DNA from: Planctomycetes bacterium B3_Pla
GTDB lineage: Bacteria; Planctomycetota; Phycisphaerae; Sedimentisphaerales; Anaerobacaceae
Reading direction: 5' to 3'
Length of the DNA: 64,000 nucleotides
Assembly (NCBI GenBank): GCA_005223045.1
Contig: NJBM01000002.1
Location: 310,001 to 374,000 of the forward strand
The notes beneath the pieces were generated by a model. The model was not told the DNA's origin, searched no databases, and worked only from the letters and a program-made list of their open reading frames with translations. Of the stretch, positions 1 to 8,044 are shown piece after piece (the stretch's first letter is position 1; every line of letters starts with the position of its first letter). Both the position numbers and the translations under genes were made by a program.

Positions 1-701
1 GTCAGCCGGCCCACAATCGTGCCGGGATCGATGATTTTCGGCATAATCCCGCCGGGCAACGAAAGCCCATCGAGAACCGCCTTCGACCATTGACCGGTTC
101 GCATATCCATAAACTGCGAGGTGCTCGCCAGGCTGTATTCTGCGAAAATCTTGCCGCACAAGAAGTAGCTGAACAAATCGCCCACGAAGACCAGATTGGC
201 CGCTTTGGCTAAGGCCGCCGAGTTGTTCAGACGCATCGCAAGCAGTTGATAGACGCTGTTTAGCTGCATGAACTGCACGCCGGTATTGTCGTAGATAGCG
301 CGCTTGCCCATCAACTCGAACGCCTTTTCCCGCATCCCGTTGGTCTGGCTGTCGCGGTAGTGGTAGGGATTCTCAATCAATTTGCCGTCGGCGTCGAGCA
401 GGCCGAAATCCACACCCCAGCTATCAATGCCGATACCCTTGACTTCGGCGCCGGCGGCCTTTGCCGCTTTGCCTATACCGGTTTTGATCTCCGAAAGCAG
501 CCCGTTGAAATCCCACCGCAGCGAGCCGTCCTCTTCGATTGGCCCGTTGCCGAAGCGGTGGATCTCTTCGAGATCGAGTCGTGGCACGGCCATCTTGGCC
601 GTGTTTTCACGGGCTGGAAGCCCATGCCACACCGAGCCGGCCATCACCCTACCACTCTCGGCGCCAAGATCGACCGCAATATACTTATTCACTTGCGCCA
701 T
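1..701 (-). CDS. rhaB: Rhamnulokinase, N-terminal part (C-terminus beyond window edge)
   Basis: FGGY-family sugar kinase that phosphorylates L-rhamnulose in the cytoplasm. Translating the minus strand from ATG at 701 gives an uninterrupted frame to base 1, about 233 residues. It begins MAQVNKYIAVDLGAESGRVM, with the phosphate-1 motif DLGAESGRVM, and continues through EIHRFGNG, GIDSWGVDFGLLD and YRDSQTNGM, which follow the order known for RhaB. The start has an AAGGAG site six bases upstream. Residues 24-41 (VWHGLPARENTAKMAVPR) are encoded by a palindromic repeat (581-630) and replace the variable loop between GRVM and EIHRF, so this copy has an enlarged loop near the N-terminal nucleotide-binding lobe. 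Whether it is still active cannot be seen. It fits with the GH78 rhamnosidase at 35.7-38.4 kb, though they are far apart. Confidence 0.88.
   Translation of the reverse strand, partial: MAQVNKYIAVDLGAESGRVMAGSVWHGLPARENTAKMAVPRLDLEEIHRFGNGPIEEDGSLRWDFNGLLSEIKTGIGKAAKAAGAEVKGIGIDSWGVDFGLLDADGKLIENPYHYRDSQTNGMREKAFELMGKRAIYDNTGVQFMQLNSVYQLLAMRLNNSAALAKAANLVFVGDLFSYFLCGKIFAEYSLASTSQFMDMRTGQWSKAVLDGLSLPGGIMPKIIDPGTIVGRL
581..630. repeat. 50-bp palindromic element inside rhaB (in frame)
   Basis: Outer ends GTGGC and GCCAC are complementary and enclose two hairpins: CACGGCCA-TCT-TGGCCGTG (perfect 8-bp stem) and GGGCT-GGA-AGCCC. The fold is a small three-way junction, typical of dispersed palindromic elements. 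It lies wholly within the rhamnulokinase frame and is read without a stop. Confidence 0.8.
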
Positions 702-963
702 GGAAAACTCCTTCTTACAGGCATTCAATCCCAGAAAAACGCCCTTATACCCCAGATTCGCCGCTATTGCAAATCAAAATCGAACATCCCAGAATTCAAG
801 CGCACGCAATGCTCTCGGCTGCGATGAATATATGCACATATACTTGTAACGAGCGCAAGAAAATACCCTCACAAGACAAACACAGTCTCCAGAGGGTTCA
901 AATCAAGAAACTTCTAACGACTTAATTCCAGCCGATGTCTGCATCCCAAAGCTCCGCAGTAAT

Positions 964-985
964 GTAGGGTGGGCTTTAGCCCACC
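964..985 (+). repeat. GTAGGG-type hairpin repeat, intergenic copy
   Basis: GTAG followed by a 7-bp stem GGTGGGC-TTTA-GCCCACC. The same architecture (GTAGGGTG plus hairpin) recurs at 2739-2760 on the other strand and as a longer derivative inside the ECF sigma gene at 48921-48977. Confidence 0.7.
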
Positions 986-1012
986 GACCAAAGCTAAAGC
1001 ACGCCGCCCCTC

Positions 1013-1051
1013 GCCTTTTTCCTTTTACCTTTTACCTTTTTCCTTTTTACC
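1013..1051 (+). repeat. CCTTTT(T/A)CC pyrimidine microrepeat
   Basis: About five imperfect head-to-tail copies of a CCTTTTTCC / CCTTTTACC unit. Low-complexity DNA without coding potential. Confidence 0.6.
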
Positions 1052-1082
1052 TGTCCCATGTCCCTCCCTACGCTACTAAGTA

Positions 1083-1724
1083 TCATTTTTGTTTTGTAAA
1101 GTGTTCGTATTGATTTTCACGGTAGGCAAAGAATCCTGCTTTTGTTACAGGCGCTTCAATCGCCTTTTTGAATTCGGGCGAAGCAAACAGATGTTGCGGC
1201 AACGATGCTTTGTTCCGCTCGTTCGCGGCATTCGATATCTCGGCCTTGTAATAGTTTTCCCCTACTTTCTTCGCGAACGGGAACGGCTGATGAAGATGCA
1301 CAGCAAAGAAGTAACAATCTTTGTACACCATGTAAATGTAGAAATTGGGCTTGTGCAACGGCGCAAATTGCGGATCGTACCGTTCCTTGATGGGACGGCC
1401 GAGACCGGATTCCAATTCAGAAACGAACTTGGCAAACGGAATCATCTTATGGGGTATTGGCGGGCCGTCCTTTGCATACGCAGCCTGCCGGTCGTTGGCA
1501 ACGTGAACATAGACTTCCACCTCGGCGGTATTCTGATACGGAAACACCCCGGTTTTCTCGTGATACTCTTCAATTAACATCCCATAGTGCTTCAGGTGGC
1601 GAAGCCTGATCACGTCCGCGTCGAGCTGGAATGCCTCCGCTGCAGCACGAAACTTGAACCATACGAATCCGCCCACGGCAAGGAGGACAATGATGACGAC
1701 GATGAGAATTCGATAACGTTTCAT
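1083..1724 (-). CDS. Membrane-anchored protein of unknown function
   Basis: 213 residues from ATG 1724, preferred over the in-frame ATG at 1763 because AAGGA lies nine bases upstream and the protein then starts MKRYRILIVVIIVLLAVGG, a short basic end plus one membrane segment (about residues 5-24). The following helix-like stretch ends with YHEKTGVFPYQ, the kind of aromatic/Gly-x-(F/Y)-P turn found after the long helix of pseudopilins, but no cleavage motif is clear, so the family is not assigned. The rest is soluble, probably periplasmic, and rich in aromatic residues. The gene lies between two repeat-bearing spacers that share the 14-mer CCCTACGCTACTAA (1066 and 1928). No cysteine pairs or enzymatic motif were recognised. 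Confidence 0.7.
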   Translation of the reverse strand: MKRYRILIVVIIVLLAVGGFVWFKFRAAAEAFQLDADVIRLRHLKHYGMLIEEYHEKTGVFPYQNTAEVEVYVHVANDRQAAYAKDGPPIPHKMIPFAKFVSELESGLGRPIKERYDPQFAPLHKPNFYIYMVYKDCYFFAVHLHQPFPFAKKVGENYYKAEISNAANERNKASLPQHLFASPEFKKAIEAPVTKAGFFAYRENQYEHFTKQK

Positions 1725-1888
1725 AGCGGCAATCCTTAACCTGAATTTCCCATTTAACTTCATAGTTTAATAGGGACAGCGTGGCTGTTAGCCAATTCAT
1801 TGGCTACTTATTTGACTTCCCCACTTATCTATAACGACATTACATGACTTACAGTAATGACCACCCCAAAGCACATGACATTCTTGAA

Positions 1889-1941
1889 GGTGGGGCAATA
1901 CCGTAAGACATCCCCAAGGGAGCCCCACCCTACGCTACTAA
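1889..1941 (-). repeat. Inverted repeat with CCCTACGCTACTAA tail
   Basis: GGTGGGGC at 1889-1896 pairs with GCCCCACC at 1922-1929 across a 25-base loop, followed by the 14-mer CCCTACGCTACTAA also found at 1066-1079. A diverged relative of the GTAGGG hairpin family. Confidence 0.6.
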
Positions 1942-1960
1942 CATCGCGGATCAGGAGCGG

Positions 1961-2362
1961 CTATAGGCCGTCGCCTGCATCCGTCTTGTTGGGATCCTTG
2001 CTATATCTCGCATTAAAGATTTGTTCCGTCAGGGTGAATGTTGCTCTGCTCCCCATTTGCTCATGGTACGGACAAGAGAAGGGAACTTTCTCTTGGAAGA
2101 ACTGGTCAGGATCAATGTCTCGCATGCTGACGCCTGAGAAACTCGTGTCCCACTCGTAACGCTTGGGATGGCGTTCATATGCCCCCCCAAGTGGACATAC
2201 GGCAACAAGCACGGAATAGCGTATTCGATCTTGGGAAAAATACGGCTCTAATGCTTTCAGAATGGACTCCAATTGATCCGCCGAAGGGAATCGTCCGTCG
2301 TGTTCCTTTGCATACTCAACCAAGGCTGAATTGAGAATCGCCAATCTCCTTTCGCATCCCAT
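1961..2362 (-). pseudogene. Pseudopilin-like fragment lacking its N-terminal membrane segment
   Basis: The 133-residue frame begins MGCERRLAILNSALVEYAKE and continues EHDGRFPSADQLESIL. In planctomycete type II secretion-like pseudopilins this pattern follows the N-terminal hydrophobic helix, which is absent here. Immediately upstream the DNA is a doubled GGGCGAATTAAAGG word (2364-2397), a dispersed-repeat type, suggesting the real 5' end was replaced. The C-terminal half holds two cysteines about 40 residues apart (AVCPLGG, FSCPYHE). No ribosome-binding site was found at the ATG. It is probably a decayed gene, although expression of a short cytosolic product cannot be excluded. Family assignment is inference from the short helix pattern. 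Confidence 0.45.
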
Positions 2363-2738
2363 GGGGCGAATTAAAGGGGGCGAATTAAAGGTGTCCGGTA
2401 CTTTTTTGCTTTTGATTCCAGCTTCAAACCACCACAGACTACAGTCTTAGACTCCGTCCCCGTCGGTGTCCCGCAAATGGCGGGCGTGCCTGAGAGCCTT
2501 TACATCCGGCTCGAAAATCGGGAAATCGTCGCCGCATCGAATATATGTTGCGGCAGCCGGGGGTGCAAGAGAAATTTCTCGTATTGCGTATGTTGTATGT
2601 CGTATGTCGGATACAGGAGAGACAAGGAAAAAGGGTTTTCAGACGGGATTTACATAGATTTTGTAGGGACCTTGAGACATTGATTATTGATTATTTACTA
2701 TTGATTATTGTTCTTTCCTTCGACTGCGTTCAGTCAAT

Positions 2739-2760
2739 GGTGCGATTCATCGCACCCTAC
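2739..2760 (-). repeat. GTAGGG-type hairpin repeat, second intergenic copy
   Basis: Stem GGTGCGA-TTCA-TCGCACC followed by CTAC; on the minus strand it reads GTAGGGTGCGA then the hairpin, matching the layout of the 964-985 copy. Confidence 0.65.
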
Positions 2761-2838
2761 ATGATCTGCCTTTACGCCTAAATAATCCGTGTCCATCCGT
2801 GTAAATCAGTGTCTGAATAAAAAAATATAAAAATTCTC

Positions 2839-2867
2839 TTGACAGAAAATACGGTACTATATATGAT
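2839..2867 (+). promoter_or_regulatory. Sigma-70 promoter for the 3034 gene
   Basis: TTGACA at 2839-2844, 17-base spacer, TATGAT at 2862-2867. Predicted transcript start near 2874, about 160 bases before the ATG at 3034. Confidence 0.75.
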
Positions 2868-3033
2868 GTATATCTAACAATAATAATATCGTATATTGTA
2901 TTTAGTATGTCGTATGTCGCATATTGAACAATAAATCGCAAATCGCAAACTTGTGCCGGCGAAAGCAGGTATCGCAAAACAGACAATAATCAATAATCAT
3001 TCATCAATAATCATTCAGAAAGGGGTACTCCTT

Positions 3034-3831
3034 ATGTCAACTGACGCTCAAATCAATGCTAATCGACAAAACGCTCAAAAATCAACAGGACCCAGGACCG
3101 CCGAGGGTAAGGCGGCGGTATCGCAAAATTCGCTCAAGCACGGGCTATTTTCCGCCGCCGACGTTGTCTTCGACGAGAGCAAGGAAGACTACGACCTGCT
3201 GAAAGAGAATCTGCTGGCCGAGATGAGCCCCGCCGGCTACATGGAATTGATGTTGGCAGAGCGCATTGTCAGCCTCTCATGGAGGCTAAGACGCGCTGAG
3301 CGTATGCACAACGAGACCATCGAGGTGTTTTTAAGACGTGAGGTAACCGGCCCGGCGATCGGATGCCCCAAGAGGATTTATCATAAGTGCTACAAAATGT
3401 CCCTGCCCCAAGACATTGTTAGATTCTATCACGAGGATAAGGGCCTGGGCTGTATCGCTATAGATGATTTCGCACATTCAAGGGTCCTCGAACGTCTGCT
3501 GGCGTATGAACAGCGGATCGAACAAAGCCTGGACAAGACAATGACCAAGCTAAAGAAGCTCCAACTGATGCGCAAAATGGAGGCCAACGATATCGCCAAA
3601 CAGAAAAATGCCGCCGATCCGGATAATACAGCCAATTGCGCAAAACAAAGCCAATTCTCTCCGTCCCAAATAGGTGTAACATCTTTAATACAGGATACTT
3701 ATCAAAAGTTATCTCGTCCCGGACACGGGGAAAACAAAGCCAATCAAAGCCAATTTCAAGCTCCCCCGCAAGCAGCGGGAAGTAGAAAAGCGTCCCGGCA
3801 AGCCCCTTCCGGCTATGAAGCCGCCGGATAG
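3034..3831 (+). CDS. Protein of the INANRQNAQKSTGPRTAEGK family with low-complexity tail
   Basis: 265 residues. Start at ATG 3034 chosen because GAAAGGGG lies just upstream and the conserved family opening follows at once (STDAQINANRQNAQ, then STGPRTAEGKAAVSQNSLKHG). I know this opening from many uncharacterised proteins of planctomycetes and relatives; no biochemical function is known to me. Residues about 40-180 are helical with paired Arg/Glu (LAERIVSLSWRLRRAERMHNE). The tail from about residue 195 is low complexity and contains KQSQF and NKANQSQF, coded by repeated CAAAGCCAATT words (3645-3656, 3734-3757), so the C-terminus appears to be built from repeat DNA. It has its own promoter and sits in a repeat-dense region. 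Confidence 0.75.
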   Translation: MSTDAQINANRQNAQKSTGPRTAEGKAAVSQNSLKHGLFSAADVVFDESKEDYDLLKENLLAEMSPAGYMELMLAERIVSLSWRLRRAERMHNETIEVFLRREVTGPAIGCPKRIYHKCYKMSLPQDIVRFYHEDKGLGCIAIDDFAHSRVLERLLAYEQRIEQSLDKTMTKLKKLQLMRKMEANDIAKQKNAADPDNTANCAKQSQFSPSQIGVTSLIQDTYQKLSRPGHGENKANQSQFQAPPQAAGSRKASRQAPSGYEAAG

Positions 3832-3934
3832 ACCGTCCCAGGAACAGACTTAAACCATAGGAAAGTCTATATGTTCCCAATATCTTGTGAAGCTTTCTCT
3901 GCAAGGGCTTTTTTGCGAGAACTTGCCATTTATA

Positions 3935-5338
3935 TCAGCAAAATCTCCACCGCAAAATCATAAAGCCAAAGATACCCCAATATGCGAGAGAGCTTAGGAG
4001 CAGGACAGCTCTGCCGCCGGAGTTGAGCTTTTGCACAGCCGCAGATCTGCGGAAAATCAACAGCGTAGCCACGAGGGCCGTCAGGAGCACCGCCGCTGCC
4101 GCAAAACTTATTGCCGGATAAAGCGCATCGGGTGCGGACATATCTAAAACAAGTGTTTCGTCAACTATTTTTTGAGCCGTCGCAACGCCTTTCGGATCCG
4201 AAAACACGTGCGGCCAGTAGGGGATGCGCGAGGCCATTTTCAACAGTGACTTGATTATATGGGCGCCCGCCATAGTCGGAAGCAGCAATAGGGCAAATGT
4301 CTTGACGATCGTTCCAAAGGACGCCCCCTCCTTGCCGGACGCCATTTTTACCAGAGCGGCTACGACCAGAAACAGAACGGCAGGGAACACGATAAACATA
4401 ACAATCGCTGAAACAAAGCCCGTCATTGAGCCTGTTATCCCGAGAGCAGCGACAAGATGATCCGGCACCCATTTCAAAATCGCCTTCGAGACCGGCCATT
4501 CCGAGAGGACTTCATAAACGACAAATCCGCTCACTAACAGAATAAAACCAACCTGGGCGGCTTTTAGCTTGATGTCACGGAAGAAATCAGCGAACGGCCG
4601 TCTGGTTGACAATCGTAAGTTGTCATAGGGGCATGCCTTGAGACACTGTGTGCACAGCAGGCAGTCTCGATTGTCCTTGATCGTAGCCGGGTAAAGGTTG
4701 CTCGTGCACGATCGGCCTACTATCCGATCATGGTTCTTCTTCACGAAGCAATCCTTTGTCCTGCAGGACTTGCAGACCGACGGATCGTCAGCCCCCCACT
4801 CAAACGGCGAAATCAAAGCATAAAGACCGAGCAAGTGGCCCACGGGACAGACATGACTGCAGAACGCTCGCTTGGCGTATATCAGACTAACCAATACTGC
4901 CGTCCCCAGGAGCATCAGTAAATGCGTAGCCATTCGCTGAGGGATGCGGTGTATGGCCAAAGTGTGCACGCCTACAGTCAAGATCAACGTGTAGAAGATA
5001 GTCATTGCCCAGCCGGTTTTGAGAAAGTCCGGCACTTTTCGCCGCAGGCCTATCCGAGTCATTAAATAAGAAACCAATTCTATCGGGCAGACCATGCACC
5101 AAACACGACCTAACAAAATCGCGGCGATAATAATTGACGGCCACCAGTACGACCAGACCACAAGGTTCGAGAGGTTTGTGTTTCGAAGCCATTTAGCGAA
5201 ATCTGCGTCATCGGTGGTTACTCCAATACCGCCGGCGACAAGCAGCCCGAGAATCGCTAACATAACCAACTGCGGCACGATCGGAAACCAGCTCGATCCG
5301 AGCAATCTGCGAATCCGGCGAACATTCAGTAAGTTCAT
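3935..5338 (-). CDS. Membrane polyferredoxin, NosR/NapH/CcoG-like 4Fe-4S protein
   Basis: 467 residues from ATG 5338; a GTG at 5371 would overlap the upstream gene, and the ATG follows that stop by 17 bases. Multi-pass membrane protein with paired CxxCP/CxxxCP motifs after membrane helices (GRVWCMVCPIE and KRAFCSHVCPVGH), a four-Cys cluster (CKSCRTKDCF...GRSC) and a typical ferredoxin motif CLLCTQCLKACP. This is the layout of NosR/NapH/CcoG-like proteins, which move electrons across or along the membrane. The C-terminal 200 residues add four or more helices of unknown role. It is the last gene of a three-gene unit with the two small membrane proteins upstream, which suggests one electron-transfer complex. 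No catalytic reductase gene is beside it, so its acceptor is unknown. Confidence 0.8.
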   Translation of the reverse strand: MNLLNVRRIRRLLGSSWFPIVPQLVMLAILGLLVAGGIGVTTDDADFAKWLRNTNLSNLVVWSYWWPSIIIAAILLGRVWCMVCPIELVSYLMTRIGLRRKVPDFLKTGWAMTIFYTLILTVGVHTLAIHRIPQRMATHLLMLLGTAVLVSLIYAKRAFCSHVCPVGHLLGLYALISPFEWGADDPSVCKSCRTKDCFVKKNHDRIVGRSCTSNLYPATIKDNRDCLLCTQCLKACPYDNLRLSTRRPFADFFRDIKLKAAQVGFILLVSGFVVYEVLSEWPVSKAILKWVPDHLVAALGITGSMTGFVSAIVMFIVFPAVLFLVVAALVKMASGKEGASFGTIVKTFALLLLPTMAGAHIIKSLLKMASRIPYWPHVFSDPKGVATAQKIVDETLVLDMSAPDALYPAISFAAAAVLLTALVATLLIFRRSAAVQKLNSGGRAVLLLSSLAYWGIFGFMILRWRFC

Positions 5339-5355
5339 TTCCCTTTGTCTCTTCG

Positions 5356-5721
5356 TTATAGTATCTGCCACTTGGCAAATTCGTGATACATTATGTAGCC
5401 CATGCAGACGAGGACTACGGCAAGGGTCGTCAGGGCAGTGGTCTTGATGGCGCCGGATTTTACTTTGACATCTTTCGAGACGGCGTGCTTACATACGAGG
5501 TAAACGATAAGAGCGACGATGCCTCCGGTCAGATACGCGAAGACCTGCATGCCGTACCAGCCTTGCGAAGGGATGCCCTTTTCGTTTGCCCATTTCCACG
5601 TGTGCAGGGTCGGATAGTATCGAGGCACCTTGATGTGGAAGAACATTACGCAGCAGTAAAAGAACGAAGTGGCGGCGGCGAAGGTACAGCCGACGATGTA
5701 TGTGATGTCCGATTTCTTCAT
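5356..5721 (-). CDS. Small three-helix membrane protein, module copy A second gene
   Basis: 121 residues starting MKKSDITYIVGCTFAAATSF. The start at 5721 is set by the paralogue at 13438 and by the TAATG overlap with the upstream gene. Three hydrophobic segments (about 8-28, 60-80, 95-114). Residues kept in both copies include PRYYPTLH-WKW, KGIPSQGWYG and a YHEF/FHEF near the end, giving two conserved histidines at membrane edges. No domain family recognised. It is translationally coupled to the four-helix protein upstream and followed by the polyferredoxin gene, so it is probably a structural or haem-linked subunit of the same complex. Function is not known. Confidence 0.75.
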   Translation of the reverse strand: MKKSDITYIVGCTFAAATSFFYCCVMFFHIKVPRYYPTLHTWKWANEKGIPSQGWYGMQVFAYLTGGIVALIVYLVCKHAVSKDVKVKSGAIKTTALTTLAVVLVCMGYIMYHEFAKWQIL

Positions 5722-6191
5722 TACCATGTACCCTTAAGAAGCGAGAGATAGCAGCCTACAACGACTTTGTACCAGACGATGACGTTCAAGAGCACGCAGA
5801 GCGGCACGTAGAACCAGAGCTTGTCTCCCTCGGTTTCTGGCTGGAAGCTCTTTCGGAGCAAGTAGTACACGAAGAAGAGGGCAAGCCCCACGGCGCCCCA
5901 GTGCTCTTTGACCTCGAACAGACCCGTAGCCCACGGCAGCTTGGGATCGAAATAATCGGCGCGGATGTAAACGCGAAAGGCCGGGTAGATTAGGGTTCCG
6001 AGGACATAGACGATTACATACGACCAGAAGGAAACGCGGAGGTAGTACCACTCGAGCTTTTGGCGGCCGAACTTGCCGCGAACGTACTTGACTACGATGA
6101 GCAGATTGTGCGTCAGACTGCCGAGAAGAACAATCGTGACGAAAAGATGAGCCAGCAGCAGTACTTCATAAAATCGCTCAAGGAATACCAT
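5721..6191 (-). CDS. Four-helix membrane protein, possible b-type cytochrome, module copy A first gene
   Basis: 156 residues starting MVFLERFYEVLLLAHL. ATG 6191 is chosen because the paralogue at 12968 begins identically and GGAAGGAA lies upstream; earlier in-frame ATGs extend into non-conserved DNA. Four hydrophobic segments. The first helix carries His15 and His28 (LLLAHL and SLTHNLL), 13 residues apart, and a third conserved histidine is in VKEHWGA. Two histidines 13-14 apart on one helix is a spacing used for two haem b groups in cytochrome b proteins; that it binds haem is inference. Very similar to the 12968 product, about four of five residues by eye. First gene of the unit with the small membrane protein and polyferredoxin. 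Confidence 0.78.
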   Translation of the reverse strand: MVFLERFYEVLLLAHLFVTIVLLGSLTHNLLIVVKYVRGKFGRQKLEWYYLRVSFWSYVIVYVLGTLIYPAFRVYIRADYFDPKLPWATGLFEVKEHWGAVGLALFFVYYLLRKSFQPETEGDKLWFYVPLCVLLNVIVWYKVVVGCYLSLLKGTW

Positions 6192-6459
6192 GCAATTCCT
6201 TCCAAATTCAATCGTCACATTAGCACATTGTTTTACGGGTGTCCTACCCGAGATTCCGTTTTTGTTGATTGACAAGCATTTACGTGCAACCCCCAACCTT
6301 CGAGGGACTATCGTAGATGATACCATAATACAGGAAGGGTTGGCCAACATGAGTATCACTACTTAGGCGGGATGAACTATATTTCGGGCGATGGCCGTCA
6401 TCATATCCTGGTCGCCATTTCGAGCCATTCTTCCAACGATCAACTGCCGCTCTCCCGGC

Positions 6460-8031
6460 TTACTCTGCGATACTCTTCTTGACCTTCCGTGTCCTGGAGA
6501 TTGCCTCGGAAGGTGGTTGCCCAAGAGCCGTATAAAGGCGAAACTGGGCCTGGTTGTAATCAATCACCGTGTCGAGGGCAAGTCTGCGCGTGATCTCAAG
6601 CGATTGAATGGCTTGAAGAACCTCGATGGGCAGACCCTGTTTTTGGTAGATCCGAGTTCGATTCAATTGTAACGAACGCAATGCCCGCTCAACGGCTGAA
6701 GCACTCGAAGAAATCTGCTTTCCCAGCGATTCGACATGCGCATACGCCTGGGCAACTTCAGAGGCAATGCGATCAACGGCGCCAAGCCGTTCCAGTCGGG
6801 CTTGCTGATATACGGAGCGCTGCTCGCGTGTGTGGGCTTCGTCGCCGAAAGTGAACCGCCAGTAAATCATCGCGTCGTAGTCGGAACGACCGCCGGAATA
6901 GCTTGACTCGCCGCCAAAATTACCCGCACTAAAGTTGAGAGCAACCTTTGGAATCAACGGTCCGTGTTTTATTTTTCGAAAACGTTCAAAAGCGCGATCT
7001 GCCAAGGCTTGCCGCTGCTTCACTTCAGGGTGATTGAGCAACGCGGCGTCGATTAAGTCGCTCAATGATCGATCCGCCGGAACGATGTGGATTGGCACAA
7101 CATCTTTATCAGATGGGTCCAGTTGAATCTTTGCGCCGAGATGAAGCAGTTCGGCAAGGCGTACGGATTGAACCTGGAACACTTCGCGAGCCTTCTGCAA
7201 TTCTCTTTCTCGCAGTAACTCTTCGACAGACGCTCGTTCAGCGTCCGACTCGAGACCCTCGCCGGTCTTGGCAAAACTTTCGGTTAATTTCGCAAGATAC
7301 GATGCATTTTGGAGAGTTTCCTCTGCGATGGCGAGTGCCGCTTTTGCATGCACCAACTGGTAGTAAGAGATGGAAACGTCAAGCAGCACCTGATTCGTAA
7401 CAGCGCGAGCACCAGCCTTTGCAGCCAACGCGTTCTGCCTGGCAGCCAGCGGCTCAAAAAAAGCGTCCTCCAGATCAACTATTAAGGACACCCCCGGAAC
7501 TTGAATCGTGCCGGCGCCTACTGCGCCTGTGCCCAAGCCGGCGTAGCGCGAGGAGCGGTTTACATTAAGAACATTACCGTTGGTCTCCTGAATTTGGCCC
7601 TCATGGCGATTGTAGCTGGCTCCGACGGCGACGGTCGGGAGCAACAGGACCTTAGATCGATCAACTTGAGCGGATGCCTCAGCAATTTTCTCTATCGCCA
7701 CGGCGATCTTATAGTTTTGGGCACTGGCCAGCCGCAGGGCGGTGGGAAGGTCGATCTGATAGAGTTCCGGCTCTCGGTTTGCAGGTGCCGTGTTCGTCGA
7801 TGAAGCAACCGTTTGGACGGACTGATCACCTGGAATTGTTGATTGTCCGTCTTCTTCAGGCACATTGTCCAACAATATGTTGGCAGGGGACGAACGTTCA
7901 GAACGAGGCAAATCCAGGGCAGGCTCGGTTTTGCCGTTTTCCCGAATGGAGCAGCCGGTAATGGTGATGGCAATGAGAAGAGCCGTTAATATCCAGGGAA
8001 TTGCTTTGACTGGAAAAAGAAGCTGTTTCAT
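6460..8031 (-). CDS. TolC-family outer-membrane efflux lipoprotein
   Basis: 523 residues from ATG 8031; the longer frame to 8091 lacks a signal sequence at its N-terminus. Begins MKQLLFPVKAIPWILTALLI and then ITITGCS, a lipoprotein signal with lipobox Cys about residue 27. Two OEP-type repeats follow: the first starts IDLPTALRLASAQNYKI, the second LSDLIDAALLNHPEVKQRQA, the usual TolC/OprM pattern of long alpha-barrel helices (AVERALRSLQLNRTRIYQKQG). It should form the outer-membrane exit channel for the pump encoded 13 bases upstream, in an adaptor-pump-channel operon. About 70 residues of linker between the lipobox and first repeat are Ser/Thr/Asn rich. Confidence 0.9.
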   Translation of the reverse strand: MKQLLFPVKAIPWILTALLIAITITGCSIRENGKTEPALDLPRSERSSPANILLDNVPEEDGQSTIPGDQSVQTVASSTNTAPANREPELYQIDLPTALRLASAQNYKIAVAIEKIAEASAQVDRSKVLLLPTVAVGASYNRHEGQIQETNGNVLNVNRSSRYAGLGTGAVGAGTIQVPGVSLIVDLEDAFFEPLAARQNALAAKAGARAVTNQVLLDVSISYYQLVHAKAALAIAEETLQNASYLAKLTESFAKTGEGLESDAERASVEELLRERELQKAREVFQVQSVRLAELLHLGAKIQLDPSDKDVVPIHIVPADRSLSDLIDAALLNHPEVKQRQALADRAFERFRKIKHGPLIPKVALNFSAGNFGGESSYSGGRSDYDAMIYWRFTFGDEAHTREQRSVYQQARLERLGAVDRIASEVAQAYAHVESLGKQISSSASAVERALRSLQLNRTRIYQKQGLPIEVLQAIQSLEITRRLALDTVIDYNQAQFRLYTALGQPPSEAISRTRKVKKSIAE

Positions 8032-8044
8032 CCGATGTTTTTCC

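Larger units (their letters stand above)
702..1082. other. Intergenic region upstream of rhaB with repeats
   Basis: No convincing gene. Contains an imperfect 14-bp palindrome at 829-842 (TATATGCACATATA) about 130 bases before the rhamnulokinase start, a possible operator; a hairpin repeat at 964-985; a pyrimidine microrepeat at 1013-1051; and the 14-mer CCCTACGCTACTAA at 1066-1079, which recurs at 1928-1941. Confidence 0.5.
2363..3033. other. Repeat-rich intergenic region
   Basis: No gene of convincing quality. Holds, in order: GCGAATTAAAGG words (2364-2397); a CGTATTGCGTAT/TATGTCG microrepeat (2579-2610), whose 12-mer is the reverse complement of part of the uvrC insertion; TTGATTATTGATTA words (2680-2712); TTCGACTGCGTTCAG (2719-2733), repeated with one change at 32874; the hairpin repeat at 2739-2760; a strong promoter at 2839-2867; and AATCGCAAATCGCAA and AATAATCAATAATC words just before the next gene. 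Confidence 0.6.
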
